A stretch of 36,780 nt of DNA from Phycisphaerales bacterium (GTDB lineage: Bacteria > Planctomycetota > Phycisphaerae > Phycisphaerales > UBA1924): contig JAJDDM010000142.1 of assembly GCA_029260315.1 (NCBI GenBank), forward strand, positions 1 through 36,780, given 5' to 3'. The notes under the pieces were generated by a model that had not been told where the DNA came from, ran no database searches, and saw only the letters and a program-made list of their open reading frames with translations. Numbering within the stretch: position 1 is the first letter of the stretch; each line of letters begins with the position of its first letter. A program made the translations under genes and the position numbers. Positions 23,234-31,565 of the stretch are shown here, one piece after another.

Positions 23234-24396
23234 GCCGCGCGAGCGTCCGGGTCGAACTCGGCGAACGCTCGTATGATGTGCTCGTCGGCGAGGGCACGCT
23301 CGCCGAGTTGGGGAAGGTCGTTCGCGCCACCCTCGGAGCGGACGGCTCTCGGGCGTTCGTCGTCGCGGATTCGGGATTGATCGATAAAGCGGTGAAGGTC
23401 GCCGGCGACTCGCTCGCGTCGGCGGGATTCGTGCCCACGGTCGTGCGGCTCACGCCGAGCGAGCGGCGCAAGAGTCTTGAGACGCTCGGCGGTTTGCTCG
23501 AGGACATCAGCGCGACGGCGCAGGAGCGTGCCGAGCCGGTCATCGCGCTCGGCGGCGGAATCGTCGGCGACGTCGCGGGCCTCGTCGCCGCCCTCTATCG
23601 GCGGGGCGTCCCCGTCGTCCAGTGCCCCACCACGCTGCTGGCGATGGTCGACGCGTCGGTCGGCGGCAAGACCGCCATCAATCTGGGCACCGCCGACGGC
23701 AAGGTGCTGCGCAAGAACATGGCCGGGGTGTTCCATCAGCCGGCCCTGGTCGCAATTGACGTGGGCGTGCTGGACTCGCTGGCGGATCGCGAGTTTCGCT
23801 GCGGGCTCGCCGAGTGCGTGAAGCACGCCATGATCTGCGCCGACGGCGGGGATCCGGGGCTCCTGGAGTGGACCGAGGCGAACGCCGCGCGGATTCTCAA
23901 ACGCGATCGTGCGACGATCCGCGAGCTTGTGCGCCGCAATGTCGCGATCAAGGCCCGGATTGTCGCTGGCGACGAGCGAGAGACCGCCGCCCGCGGCGGG
24001 CGGGCGCTGCTCAACCTCGGGCACACCTTCGCCCACGCTATCGAGCCGATCGCACGCCTCTCACCGACCGGAGATCCCGCCGACGCCCCGCTGTTGCACG
24101 GCGAGGCGGTGGCGTTGGGGCTTGTCGCCGCGTGCTCGCTCGGCGAGACGCTGGGGACGCTGGACGCGCCGGAGTCCGAGCGGATCCGGCGGCTGCTGGG
24201 CGAGTATGGCCTGCCGATCCAGGTCCGGGGCCTACCCGACACCGCGGACTTGCTGGTGGCGATGGGACACGACAAGAAGGTCGCCAAGGGGCGGATCCGA
24301 TTCATCGTTCCCGCCGGTCCGGAGCGTGCCGAGATCCGTTCGGACATGCCCGAATCGGCGGTCGCCAAGGCGATCGATTCGATCCGCGGAGCTTAA
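23230..24396 (+). CDS. aroB: 3-dehydroquinate synthase AroB
   Basis: A 388-residue NAD- and zinc-dependent enzyme that closes the shikimate pathway ring. Key blocks are ALGGGIVGDVAGLVAALYRRG near residue 110, CPTTLLAMVDASVGGKTAINL near residue 133, ECVKHAMI with the zinc-ligand Glu near residue 196, and NLGHTFAHAIE near residue 264 with its His ligand. Translation is probably coupled to rsfS through the ATGA overlap. Confidence 0.97.
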   Translation: MSRASVRVELGERSYDVLVGEGTLAELGKVVRATLGADGSRAFVVADSGLIDKAVKVAGDSLASAGFVPTVVRLTPSERRKSLETLGGLLEDISATAQERAEPVIALGGGIVGDVAGLVAALYRRGVPVVQCPTTLLAMVDASVGGKTAINLGTADGKVLRKNMAGVFHQPALVAIDVGVLDSLADREFRCGLAECVKHAMICADGGDPGLLEWTEANAARILKRDRATIRELVRRNVAIKARIVAGDERETAARGGRALLNLGHTFAHAIEPIARLSPTGDPADAPLLHGEAVALGLVAACSLGETLGTLDAPESERIRRLLGEYGLPIQVRGLPDTADLLVAMGHDKKVAKGRIRFIVPAGPERAEIRSDMPESAVAKAIDSIRGA

Positions 24397-24514
24397 ATCT
24401 CTCGGCCCCTCGGCGCCTTCGATCGGTGTTCAAGCAACTTCCGCGCTGCACCCGATAACCCCGGAGTAGGGTCGGCGGGGCCGGCGGTGGCCTCGCCCAT
24501 CACGAGGGGTTCCG

Positions 24515-25855
24515 TTGCGCACCATCGCGATCATTAATCAGAAGGGCGGATGCGGGAAGACCACCACGGCGATCAACCTCTCGGGCGTCTTCGCCCGGCG
24601 GGGGTTGCGGACGCTGCTGGTGGATATGGACCCCCAGTCGCACTGTGCCGCGGGCTTGGCAATTCCGGATGAAAGAATCGAGTTTGACATCGGCGACGCG
24701 ATGCTGGCCGATGCGAACGCCCGACTGGATACCGATCGTCTGCTGTGGCGGGTCCAACGGAACCTGGATCTCGCCCCCAGCCGGATGCGGTTGGCGGGGA
24801 TGGAAGCCGCCCGCGGGCAGCTCAGCGAGATGGAGCATCGCGAGCACCGCCTCAAGGGCGTGCTGGAGCGGCTCTCGCCGGGGTATGACACCTGCATCGT
24901 GGACTGCTCGCCCTCGATCGGGCTGCTGGCGTTCAACTCGATCGTCGCCGCCGACGCGATCCTGATACCGGTCGAGACGAGTTTCTTCTCGTTGCGAGGG
25001 GCTCAGAAGCAGATCGCGTCGATCCGGGCGCTGGCTCGTCGGCTGGGCTCGGAACTGCCCTACTGGATCCTGCCGACGATCTACGAGCCCGATGACGCCC
25101 ATGCGAGAGACCTGCTTGGCGAGCTGCGATCGGCGATGGGCGACAGGGTTTCGCCGGCGGCGATCCGGCGGGACGCGACCCTGAAGGAATCGGTGTCCTT
25201 CGGGCGGCCGGTGACCGATTACGCGCCCGAGTCGATCGGGGCGCAGGACTATCTGGCGCTGAGCGAGTGGCTGGGGCCGATGCTGGCGCTGGAGATGGAG
25301 GAGATTCCTGCACAGGCGTCGGCGAGGCATCCGCAGGTCGTCACCTCGCCGGAGGCGAGCGAGGCGTTCATCCAGCCGCCGATCGTCGAGGGAGGATCGG
25401 GCAGCGGGCGGGTCGAGGATATCGCCAGGCGTGCCGAGGCTCTGCGCAGGCAGATGCTGGGGGCTGGGACGCGGGTGACGCTGGAGATCGAGACGCCCTC
25501 GACGCTGGCGTCGCTGGGCCCGGATCGCTCGGTGCGCCGGCTGCTGGGGGCACGCTCGGGCAGCGAGAAGGCGGTGTTCGTGTATCCGATGTCGCTGGGC
25601 GAGAAGATCGAGATCGTCGGGACGTTCAACGACTGGCAGCCGGGACGGCATGTGCTGCGAATCAACCGTGAGCTGGGAGTGCACGAGCTGTCGGTTCCGC
25701 TCGAGATCGGGCGGTACGCGTACAGACTGGTGGTCGATGGCGTGTGGCGGATCGACCCGTACAATGACACGCAGGAGCCGAATCCTTTCGGCGAGCGGAA
25801 CAGCATTCTCGTCGTGCGGCCCGGAGCGACCACGGAGGTGCAGCGGGCGATCTAG
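24515..25855 (+). CDS. ParA/MinD-type ATPase fused to a CBM48 glycogen-binding domain
   Basis: A 446-residue fusion. Residues 1-260 are a ParA-like ATPase: deviant Walker A NQKGGCGKTTT at 8-18, LLVDMDPQ near 36, and CIVDCSPSIGLLAFNSIVAADAILIPVETSFFSLRG near 128. A linker of about 85 residues follows. Residues about 350-440 match AMPK-beta-type CBM48: VGTFNDWQPG near 370 and YAYRLVVDGVWRIDPYNDT near 405, keeping both Trp residues that stack on glucose units. The start is TTG with a GAGGGG site 5 bases upstream; no better start exists. A ParA-like gene without Walker A follows after about 90 bases. ParA proteins position DNA or protein cargo, so a glycogen-type cargo is an inference. No parB is seen. 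Confidence 0.9.
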   Translation: MRTIAIINQKGGCGKTTTAINLSGVFARRGLRTLLVDMDPQSHCAAGLAIPDERIEFDIGDAMLADANARLDTDRLLWRVQRNLDLAPSRMRLAGMEAARGQLSEMEHREHRLKGVLERLSPGYDTCIVDCSPSIGLLAFNSIVAADAILIPVETSFFSLRGAQKQIASIRALARRLGSELPYWILPTIYEPDDAHARDLLGELRSAMGDRVSPAAIRRDATLKESVSFGRPVTDYAPESIGAQDYLALSEWLGPMLALEMEEIPAQASARHPQVVTSPEASEAFIQPPIVEGGSGSGRVEDIARRAEALRRQMLGAGTRVTLEIETPSTLASLGPDRSVRRLLGARSGSEKAVFVYPMSLGEKIEIVGTFNDWQPGRHVLRINRELGVHELSVPLEIGRYAYRLVVDGVWRIDPYNDTQEPNPFGERNSILVVRPGATTEVQRAI

Positions 25856-25946
25856 GCCATGAGGGTCTGGGCAGGAGGGCGAGAAGGGCTGACGGAATAC
25901 CGGGGGAGCGTGCTCTTTCGCGGAGTGCCGCGACCCCACAGCCAGG

Positions 25947-27428
25947 ATGGCGAACATGAGCGAGCACAGCGACGCCCCGGTCTCGACTTCACCCACCACA
26001 TCTCCGACGCCGGTCGCGCCGCACGAGGCGCGCCTGGGCGAACGGCCGCCGAGGCTGACGCTGACGCACGGGATCGACTCCAAGCAGGCCGAGGAGGAGT
26101 TCGATGCGCTCGCGGATCTGTTTCTGGGCGATGAGGCGAGCGTCGGGCATGTGAGCGAGCGGGGGCCCGCGGAAACAAGGAGCGATGAGCCGCCTGCCGC
26201 GGCGCTGGATACACCGCCGGTCGAGGGGCTGATCCTCGGGCACCTGCCGGTGTCGGCGTCGAGCTGGGTGAAGACCTACGCGGCGATGCGGGCGCGGGCG
26301 CTGGGCGGGCCGATCGGCTTGATCCGCTTGATGGGCGGGTCGCTGGCGATCGACTTGGTGGGCGTGGATTCGCGGGGTAGCGCTGGCTCGAACTCGATCG
26401 AGGACGCGCTCGGAGCACTGCGCAAGCGCGCGGTGGGCGTGGTGGCCCGGGTGGACGAGATGGGTGAGCCGGATCTGGCGCGCGGGGCGATCGACGGCAT
26501 GGTCGTGCTTTCCGGAGGCGATGAGGCGGCGGTCGTCGGGGCGTTCCGGACGATCAAGTCCTTGGCGAGCCAGGGCGAGGGTGTGCTGGACGAGACGCCG
26601 ATCCGCGTGGCGATCGTCGGGCACGACGCCGAGGGGGCGCGCGATGCCTACGCCCGGATCCAACGATCGGCGATGCACAGCCTGTCGCGCGAGATCGCGT
26701 TCGCGGGCAGCGTGGAGCGGCTGGCGAGCGAGCCGTCGGCGTCGCTGTTCCACGGCGAGTGGGCGGGGTCGATCGGAGCGCTGCTCGACGCGGTCGCGGG
26801 CGGGCGCTTGGATGAGCGGGCAAGCCAGGCGTCGAGTGCGCAGGACGAACCGAGCGAGTTGGCGGCGGGCGTCGAGGTCGTCGAGGAGCTCGCCGTCGCC
26901 TCCGAGGCGGGCGATACACAGACCGAAGACCGGCGGGCTCCCGCCGCCATCGCACCAGTCGCGCAGGCGGTTTCGCCCAAAGCACCGGATGCTCGTTCCG
27001 CCGATAGCGCATCAAGAGAGCCCTCACCCGCGTCGCCGCAGGCCCGACCCGAGCAGGCAGACCCCGCGACAACGGAAGGTGACTCGCTTGCGGGGTTGAT
27101 CGCCGGGCTCAGCGCCTCGGCGATTCGGTCTCCCGATGCGCCGGACGTGGAGTTCGCGGTCGATGAGGGCGGGCGGCTCCAGCTCGTGTGCCCGATCGAG
27201 CGAGCGGGCGCGGTGGACGGCGTGCTCGGCTGGGCGGCTCGCCACGAGGCGCTGCTGCGCCTTGCCGATCCGCGGATCCGGGCGATCGACGACGCGACAG
27301 CGGCCCACCTGGTCTGCACCGACGCCGTGCGCGCTCGGGCGATGCTCGATGGTCGCCATCGGATGCATCTGCTGGTGGAGATCGCGGTTGGCGGGCGGAT
27401 CGTACGGGTGACACGGGCGCTGAACTGA
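25947..27428 (+). CDS. ParA-like protein without Walker A, paired with the CBM48 fusion
   Basis: A 493-residue protein that I do not recognise as a named family. Residues about 90-290 have a Rossmann-like pattern: GLILGHLPVSASSWVKTYAAMRARALGGPIGLIRL, GMVVLSGGDEAAVVGAFRTIKSLA, IRVAIVGHDAEGARDAYARI, IAFAGSVERL. These follow the strand order of MinD/FlhG-type ATPases (carrier loop, switch II, second lobe), but the phosphate-binding loop is absent. About 100 residues of low-complexity Ala-, Pro- and Ser-rich sequence follow, then a final domain at about 390-493. Two starts are possible, ATG at 25947 and 25956. Placement right after the ParA fusion suggests a joint function. The assignment of the fold is by eye. 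Confidence 0.6.
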   Translation: MANMSEHSDAPVSTSPTTSPTPVAPHEARLGERPPRLTLTHGIDSKQAEEEFDALADLFLGDEASVGHVSERGPAETRSDEPPAAALDTPPVEGLILGHLPVSASSWVKTYAAMRARALGGPIGLIRLMGGSLAIDLVGVDSRGSAGSNSIEDALGALRKRAVGVVARVDEMGEPDLARGAIDGMVVLSGGDEAAVVGAFRTIKSLASQGEGVLDETPIRVAIVGHDAEGARDAYARIQRSAMHSLSREIAFAGSVERLASEPSASLFHGEWAGSIGALLDAVAGGRLDERASQASSAQDEPSELAAGVEVVEELAVASEAGDTQTEDRRAPAAIAPVAQAVSPKAPDARSADSASREPSPASPQARPEQADPATTEGDSLAGLIAGLSASAIRSPDAPDVEFAVDEGGRLQLVCPIERAGAVDGVLGWAARHEALLRLADPRIRAIDDATAAHLVCTDAVRARAMLDGRHRMHLLVEIAVGGRIVRVTRALN

Positions 27429-27821
27429 AGCGATTGACGCGTGTGCTGATTCGGTTTCGATTGGTTTCGACGCGGCAACTTCGTGCGTGCTGGAGTCCTC
27501 ACAAGATGTCGTCGCATCGAGACGAAACAGAACCCGTGTGAGACAACCAGTCGCGCGGCCAGCGACCGCAAACCCAGACTCGCGATCGCTTTGCGTCGAC
27601 TGGCGGAGAACTCGAACAATTGCGGATGACCGAGCGATGTGCCACCAGCCGTGGCTTTGCACGGCTGGTGCTTCTGAGAGAGCGCCATGAAACACCAACC
27701 GCTCAAAGCAGCGGTTGGTGGCACGATGCTAGACACACGCGCAAGCATCCTGCCGCGAAGCACCTGTGACAAACGACGCAAATGGCTCTCGCGCCGGGGC
27801 CTCCATCGTGCCGCCCGCGCG
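27429..27821. other. Convergent intergenic gap with paired hairpins
   Basis: A 393-base gap between the ParA-partner gene and the end of the haem-related operon. It is AT-richer than the flanking genes and contains no convincing reading frame. The only structure seen is the hairpin pair at 27639-27724. Confidence 0.6.
27639..27724. repeat. Inverted pair of GTGC-headed hairpins
   Basis: Hairpin A is GTGC then CACCAGCCGTG, loop GCTTTG and its complement (27639-27670). Hairpin B (27693-27724) is the same design on the other strand, with stem CACCAACCGCT and loop CAAAGC. Both 11-base stems are perfect although they differ at several positions, and the loop is conserved. The two face each other, as in bacterial interspersed mosaic elements. 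Confidence 0.92.
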
Positions 27822-28613
27822 TCAGGCGGATTCGACTCCCGACGCGACCATTTGCTCTGGATCATCCGAATCGGCGTGGTCCGCCCTCGCCATCCGCGGC
27901 GCGGGCGCTCGCACGCACGCGAAGTACCCCAGGCAGATCAGCGCCAGCCCCGCGAACTCACCGATGTACAGCGCCTCGACCATCCCCGCCTTGGTCATCG
28001 CCCCGCCGATCCCCGGCAGGATCCCGCCCAGCGCGATCAATCCCGTCCCGATCGCCCGCGCCCGGTTCCGCCCGGTCATCGCGAAGCGAGCGCACGAGAA
28101 CAGCGCCCCGCCGACCAGAAAAACCACGGCGTAGAGATTGATGAATGGCGTCAGCAGACGGACCCACTGCCACATCAGCACGTCGCCCGCCGGGCGATGC
28201 GCCTGGATCTTGCTCCCGTCGATCGGCACGATGAACACCATCACCGACGCGAAGATGACGACGACCAGACTCAGCGCGGTCAGGACGTGGGCCTTGCGCC
28301 GCGAAAACAGCAGATAGACGCTCCCCGTCGCAAGCGGATAGCCGCCCAGGATCGCGCCGGCCCAGTACCACAGGCGATTCAGCGTCTCGGTGTTGCCGAA
28401 CAGCGTGATCGTCGACTCCAGCGCCGTCCCCACGCCATAGAAAAAGATCCCGATCGCCCACCACATCAGGTGCGGCGCCCACTTGCGCGTGCGCGCCCGC
28501 GCGAGCAGCGCCCCGACGAACGCGATCGAGAGCAGCGTCGTCGCGATCGGCAGGTAATGCACCGCCTGCGCCCCGCCCGCCTCCGGCATGACAACACTCA
28601 GTATTGCGCTCAC
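27822..28613 (-). CDS. Seven-helix membrane protein, last gene of the haem oxygenase operon
   Basis: A 263-residue integral membrane protein with about seven hydrophobic helices (near residues 18-37, 46-65, 78-102, 107-130, 150-175, 185-205 and 212-232). The C-terminal 30 residues are polar and acidic, probably cytosolic. I do not recognise the family. The preferred start is GTG at 28613, with GGGAG 6 bases upstream and 16 bases after the haem oxygenase stop; an ATG at 28589 is possible. Loop His residues include those in VHYLP, PHLMWW and QAHRP, which could be metal or haem ligands, but this is speculative. Context suggests a part in haem or iron handling. Confidence 0.75.
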   Translation of the reverse strand: MSAILSVVMPEAGGAQAVHYLPIATTLLSIAFVGALLARARTRKWAPHLMWWAIGIFFYGVGTALESTITLFGNTETLNRLWYWAGAILGGYPLATGSVYLLFSRRKAHVLTALSLVVVIFASVMVFIVPIDGSKIQAHRPAGDVLMWQWVRLLTPFINLYAVVFLVGGALFSCARFAMTGRNRARAIGTGLIALGGILPGIGGAMTKAGMVEALYIGEFAGLALICLGYFACVRAPAPRMARADHADSDDPEQMVASGVESA

Positions 28614-28629
28614 GGGCAGCTCCCGGAGG

Positions 28630-29304
28630 TCATCCCGTCGCCCCCGAGCCGGTCCGCGGCATGGCATTCAGCACCGGCGCATCGCCGTCCAGCCACTGCG
28701 CCCCCAGACTCTCGAGCACGCCGATAACCCTCTCGAACATCGCGATCGCTCCGCGCAGCACCGCGTCGCCGGCCGCGTCATCCGAGACGCTCTCATCCAG
28801 CGCCGCGCGGAACGCGCCCCAGCGTGCGCCCTGCTCCTCGCCATAGGGATCGAGATAGCTGAGCCCCGGCCCGGGCTGGATCCCGTAGGCGTGCGTGAGC
28901 GCCCGCGCGATGAACCGCCCGCCGTTGGTGCTGCCCTCGAGCACATAGTGCATGCCCAAGAGCGCCGGCGCATCGCCATCCTCGCGCAGCGACTCGATCC
29001 TTTCCACCAGCGCCCGCGTGCCCGCCAGCGCCTCGGATTCCGACGCGCCCAACGCCTCGAGATCAGCGAGCAGGTTCGCCTCGCGATACTGCTCGCGAGT
29101 CACCACCGCGCGGATCGGGTCGCTCGACGCCAGCGCATCGAGCGCTCCTTCCATCGCCCGATGCACATGCAGCATCTGGCCCAGGTACGCCGCGTAGGCG
29201 CCGCGTGACAAATCGCCCTTGACCAGCGCCTTCTGGAACGGGTGGGTCTCCGCCCGCCGGTGCAACTCGCAGGTCCGCTCTTTCAAAATCGACGCGATCG
29301 ACAT
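28630..29304 (-). CDS. Biliverdin-producing haem oxygenase
   Basis: A 224-residue helical protein of the haem oxygenase family, which opens haem to biliverdin, CO and iron. The proximal His is in CELHRRAETHPF at residue 15, and the distal helix reads LLGMHYVLEGSTNGGRFIARAL near residue 115, with the GG kink that lets oxygen reach haem. YLGQMLHVHRAMEGAL near residue 40 is also typical. The ATG at 29304 is preceded by AAGGAGGG. It sits third in the operon at 27822-30587. No bacteriophytochrome gene is in the window, so iron release from haem is the more likely role. Confidence 0.93.
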   Translation of the reverse strand: MSIASILKERTCELHRRAETHPFQKALVKGDLSRGAYAAYLGQMLHVHRAMEGALDALASSDPIRAVVTREQYREANLLADLEALGASESEALAGTRALVERIESLREDGDAPALLGMHYVLEGSTNGGRFIARALTHAYGIQPGPGLSYLDPYGEEQGARWGAFRAALDESVSDDAAGDAVLRGAIAMFERVIGVLESLGAQWLDGDAPVLNAMPRTGSGATG

Positions 29305-29342
29305 CGCTGGCCCTCCTTCGTCTCTCATGTGCTCGCCGGCGC

Positions 29343-29489
29343 TCACAGCCACGCCCCGGCCAGCACCGCCGGCACGATCAACCAAAGCAGCCCCTTGACC
29401 AGAAAGAACAGGAACCCGAACACGCCGAGCTGCGCGACCCACCCCGGCACGCGCGCCCGCCGAACGCTCACACTTTCAGTTGCCGCCAT
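29343..29489 (-). CDS. Small one-helix membrane protein in the haem oxygenase operon
   Basis: A 48-residue peptide beginning MAATESVSVRRARVPGWVAQ and continuing in a hydrophobic helix (residues about 21-47) that ends in WL. The Arg-rich N-terminus would stay in the cytosol. The ATG stands 3 bases after the stop of the secreted-protein gene, and the stop is 38 bases before haem oxygenase, so it is in the same operon. The frame is conserved only by inference: codon use and the strong membrane pattern support it. Function is unknown. Confidence 0.75.
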   Translation of the reverse strand: MAATESVSVRRARVPGWVAQLGVFGFLFFLVKGLLWLIVPAVLAGAWL

Positions 29490-29492
29490 CGC

Positions 29493-30587
29493 TCAACCCT
29501 CCACAAACGCGTCGAGGAAGAAGAAGAAATCGTCCGCGTCGATCGTGCAGTTCGCCTGCCCGTACGACGGGTCGTTCGGATTCGACGACCCCGTCAGATC
29601 CGCCCGCGCATCGCCCGACGCGAACAGGTCCAGGAAAAAGAAAAAGTCATCCGAATCAACCGCCCCGTTCGGCACGCCGTAGCCCGGATCGTTGGGATCA
29701 CCCGAGCCGGTCAGGTCCGCCGCCGAGCCGACGCGCACGCGGACCTCCAGCTTGGCGATCAGCCCGTCGAGCTGCGCAAGTCCGTTCTCGCGCGTGTACC
29801 AGATCGGGTAGTTTACGTCCCCGCCCTGCGTCGCCGGCTGGAGCGAGCCGAGCGTGAACCGCAGCACGCCGGCGTCCAAACCCGCCGCGACGTGCTCACG
29901 CAAGCCAGGTGCGCACAGATCCGCCTCGAACACAAACTCGCTATCCACCGGCACGAGCGCACCGGGCGCGACATCGGTCCTGCCCACCGCCAGCGGCCGC
30001 GCGTCGAACCGCTCCTTCAAACGATTCGAGATGTCGATCACCTCGCCGCTGTCATTCAGCGTCCCCGCGAAGATGAACCGATTCCCCTGCGCCGGCGGCA
30101 CCACCGGCGGCCCGCCGAACGCCGTCGTCTCCATCCACATCTCGATATCAAACGGCGGGCGATACCCCACGAGGTACATCTCAACCGGCCGGCCCGGATC
30201 CTCATCCGGCGTGAACTCGGGGTCGTTCGCGTCGAGATACGTTCCGAAGGCGTCGTACGTCGGGTCGTACGCGAACTGCTCGTCGTTGGCGACATACGCC
30301 CGCATCGTCAACGACTCGACGTGGTATCGCCCCTCGCCCAGCCCGTTCGGCACGTCCCCCTCGGTCACGAACCCGATCACGAGCTGCGCGTCGTAATCGT
30401 CGAACCCATCCATCAGGTTCGCGCCGAACGTCGGCGAGATCGTCCGCACGCCGGGCGTCGCGTTGAATGCGTAGTTCCAGCGATCCTCGTCGGCCTGATC
30501 GTACTGAAGCTCGAAGAGCTGCCCGCTCGCCGTCGCCACCAACCCCGCCGCCGCGATCATCGCCGCCTGCCCAATTCTCCAACTCAT
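29493..30587 (-). CDS. Secreted protein with two dockerin-like repeats, first gene of the haem oxygenase operon
   Basis: A 364-residue exported protein. The signal peptide is MSWRIGQAAMIAAAGLVATASG with a probable cleavage just before QLFELQ. The middle 250 residues are rich in Asp, Phe and Tyr and look like a beta domain I do not recognise. The C-terminus has two calcium-binding-like repeats, each beginning ADLTGS and ending in a run DDFFFFLDLF or DDFFFFLDAF. They resemble the tail of the protein at 7844-10105. AGAGGG precedes the ATG at 30587. With the Fur-type box upstream and haem oxygenase downstream, a surface haem- or iron-related role is inferred. Confidence 0.8.
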   Translation of the reverse strand: MSWRIGQAAMIAAAGLVATASGQLFELQYDQADEDRWNYAFNATPGVRTISPTFGANLMDGFDDYDAQLVIGFVTEGDVPNGLGEGRYHVESLTMRAYVANDEQFAYDPTYDAFGTYLDANDPEFTPDEDPGRPVEMYLVGYRPPFDIEMWMETTAFGGPPVVPPAQGNRFIFAGTLNDSGEVIDISNRLKERFDARPLAVGRTDVAPGALVPVDSEFVFEADLCAPGLREHVAAGLDAGVLRFTLGSLQPATQGGDVNYPIWYTRENGLAQLDGLIAKLEVRVRVGSAADLTGSGDPNDPGYGVPNGAVDSDDFFFFLDLFASGDARADLTGSSNPNDPSYGQANCTIDADDFFFFLDAFVEG

Positions 30588-30620
30588 GGCGCCCTCTTTC
30601 CTGTGCAACGAGAACTATTC

Positions 30621-30649
30621 TTGCCTTACAGTCTTGGCAAGGATATATT
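30621..30649 (+). promoter_or_regulatory. Promoter of the pseudopilin gene at 30689
   Basis: TTGCCT at 30621-30626, a 17-base spacer and TATATT at 30644-30649 point to the plus-strand gene. The predicted start falls inside the Fur-type box. Confidence 0.55.
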
Positions 30650-30672
30650 GAGACTCATTCTCAACAAGTCAA
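30642..30672 (-). promoter_or_regulatory. Possible promoter of the haem oxygenase operon
   Basis: On the minus strand TTGACT (30667-30672), a 19-base spacer and TATATC (30642-30647). The long spacer makes this weaker. The Fur-type box fills the spacer, which would favour repression. Confidence 0.4.
30648..30664. promoter_or_regulatory. Fur-box-like palindrome
   Basis: TTGAGACTCATTCTCAA is a 17-base inverted repeat with a single mismatched pair. Against the Fur 7-1-7 consensus (TGATAAT-N-ATTATCA) it matches 11 of 14 half-site positions, and it resembles the TGAGAAT-type sites of several bacterial Fur proteins. It overlaps both divergent promoters. Its place upstream of a haem oxygenase operon fits iron control. 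No fur gene is in the window. Confidence 0.65.
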
Positions 30673-30688
30673 GGCCCGAGGCAGAGAT

Positions 30689-31549
30689 TTGGTCCGAGCA
30701 CCCCAACAACGCACCGCCTTCACGCTCATCGAGCTGCTGGTCGTCATCGCGGTGATCGCCGTGCTCATGGCCCTCCTGCTGCCGGCCCTCTCCCAGGCCC
30801 GCCAGGCCGCGACCCAGGCCCGCGGCCTGGCCCTCAGCGCTCAGCAGCTCCAGGCCTGGACGGCCCTTGCCGACGAGGACCAGGGCAGGGTCATCCCCGC
30901 CTACGCCACCCCCGCCATGGTCCAGGGCGACATCGTCGTGCTCGACCGCTCCGGCGAACGCCTCTTCGGCACCATCGCCCAACGCTACCCCTGGCGCCTC
31001 GCCTCCGCGGTCGAGTACAACCTCAACGCCTTCTACGACGACGCCCTCGACCTGCGCGACCTCGAGGACACCGGCTCGTTCTCCTACGTCGTCAGCCTCT
31101 TCCCCCGCCTCGGGATGAACGCCCAGTTCGTCGGCGGACACCAGGACTACTTCGCCTTCGAGCCGCGCTTCCGAAGGCGGTTCGGTCGGTTCTACGTCGA
31201 GCGTCTCGACGAGGTCCGTCGGCCCTCTCGGCTCATGGTCTTCGTCAGCGCCCGCCCGCCACCGACCGCCCTGGACGCCGTGGGGTTGAGCGACAGCGCC
31301 ATGGGCTACCACCAGGTGTTCGCCCCGCGATTCCTGAACTCCCAGGGCGAGCGGTGGCAGGAGACCTACAACCCCCACGCGACCGACCCCGGCGCGAACT
31401 CCGGCTTCGTCGCCCTCAGCGCACTCGACCGGGCGATCGCCTCGCACGCCGACGGGCACGCCGAGACGCTGCCGTGGCCCGCCCTGCGCGACATGACCCG
31501 CTGGGCCAACGGCGCGAGCGACGCCGACTGGGCAATCGAGCCGCGATAA
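30689..31549 (+). CDS. Pseudopilin-like protein divergent from the haem oxygenase operon
   Basis: A 286-residue protein with the leader RTAFTLIELLVVIAVIAVLMALLLPAL: Ala replaces the usual Gly at the cleavage site, Glu at +5 is present and a hydrophobic helix follows. The rest is a globular domain with a C-terminal SHADGHAETLPW-type end seen in planctomycete DUF1559-like pseudopilins. The start is taken as TTG at 30689, with GAGGCAGAG upstream; no ATG gives a sensible leader. The Fur-type box lies 25 bases upstream. Confidence 0.75.
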   Translation: MVRAPQQRTAFTLIELLVVIAVIAVLMALLLPALSQARQAATQARGLALSAQQLQAWTALADEDQGRVIPAYATPAMVQGDIVVLDRSGERLFGTIAQRYPWRLASAVEYNLNAFYDDALDLRDLEDTGSFSYVVSLFPRLGMNAQFVGGHQDYFAFEPRFRRRFGRFYVERLDEVRRPSRLMVFVSARPPPTALDAVGLSDSAMGYHQVFAPRFLNSQGERWQETYNPHATDPGANSGFVALSALDRAIASHADGHAETLPWPALRDMTRWANGASDADWAIEPR

Positions 31550-31565
31550 CGGGTCCGGCTAACGG

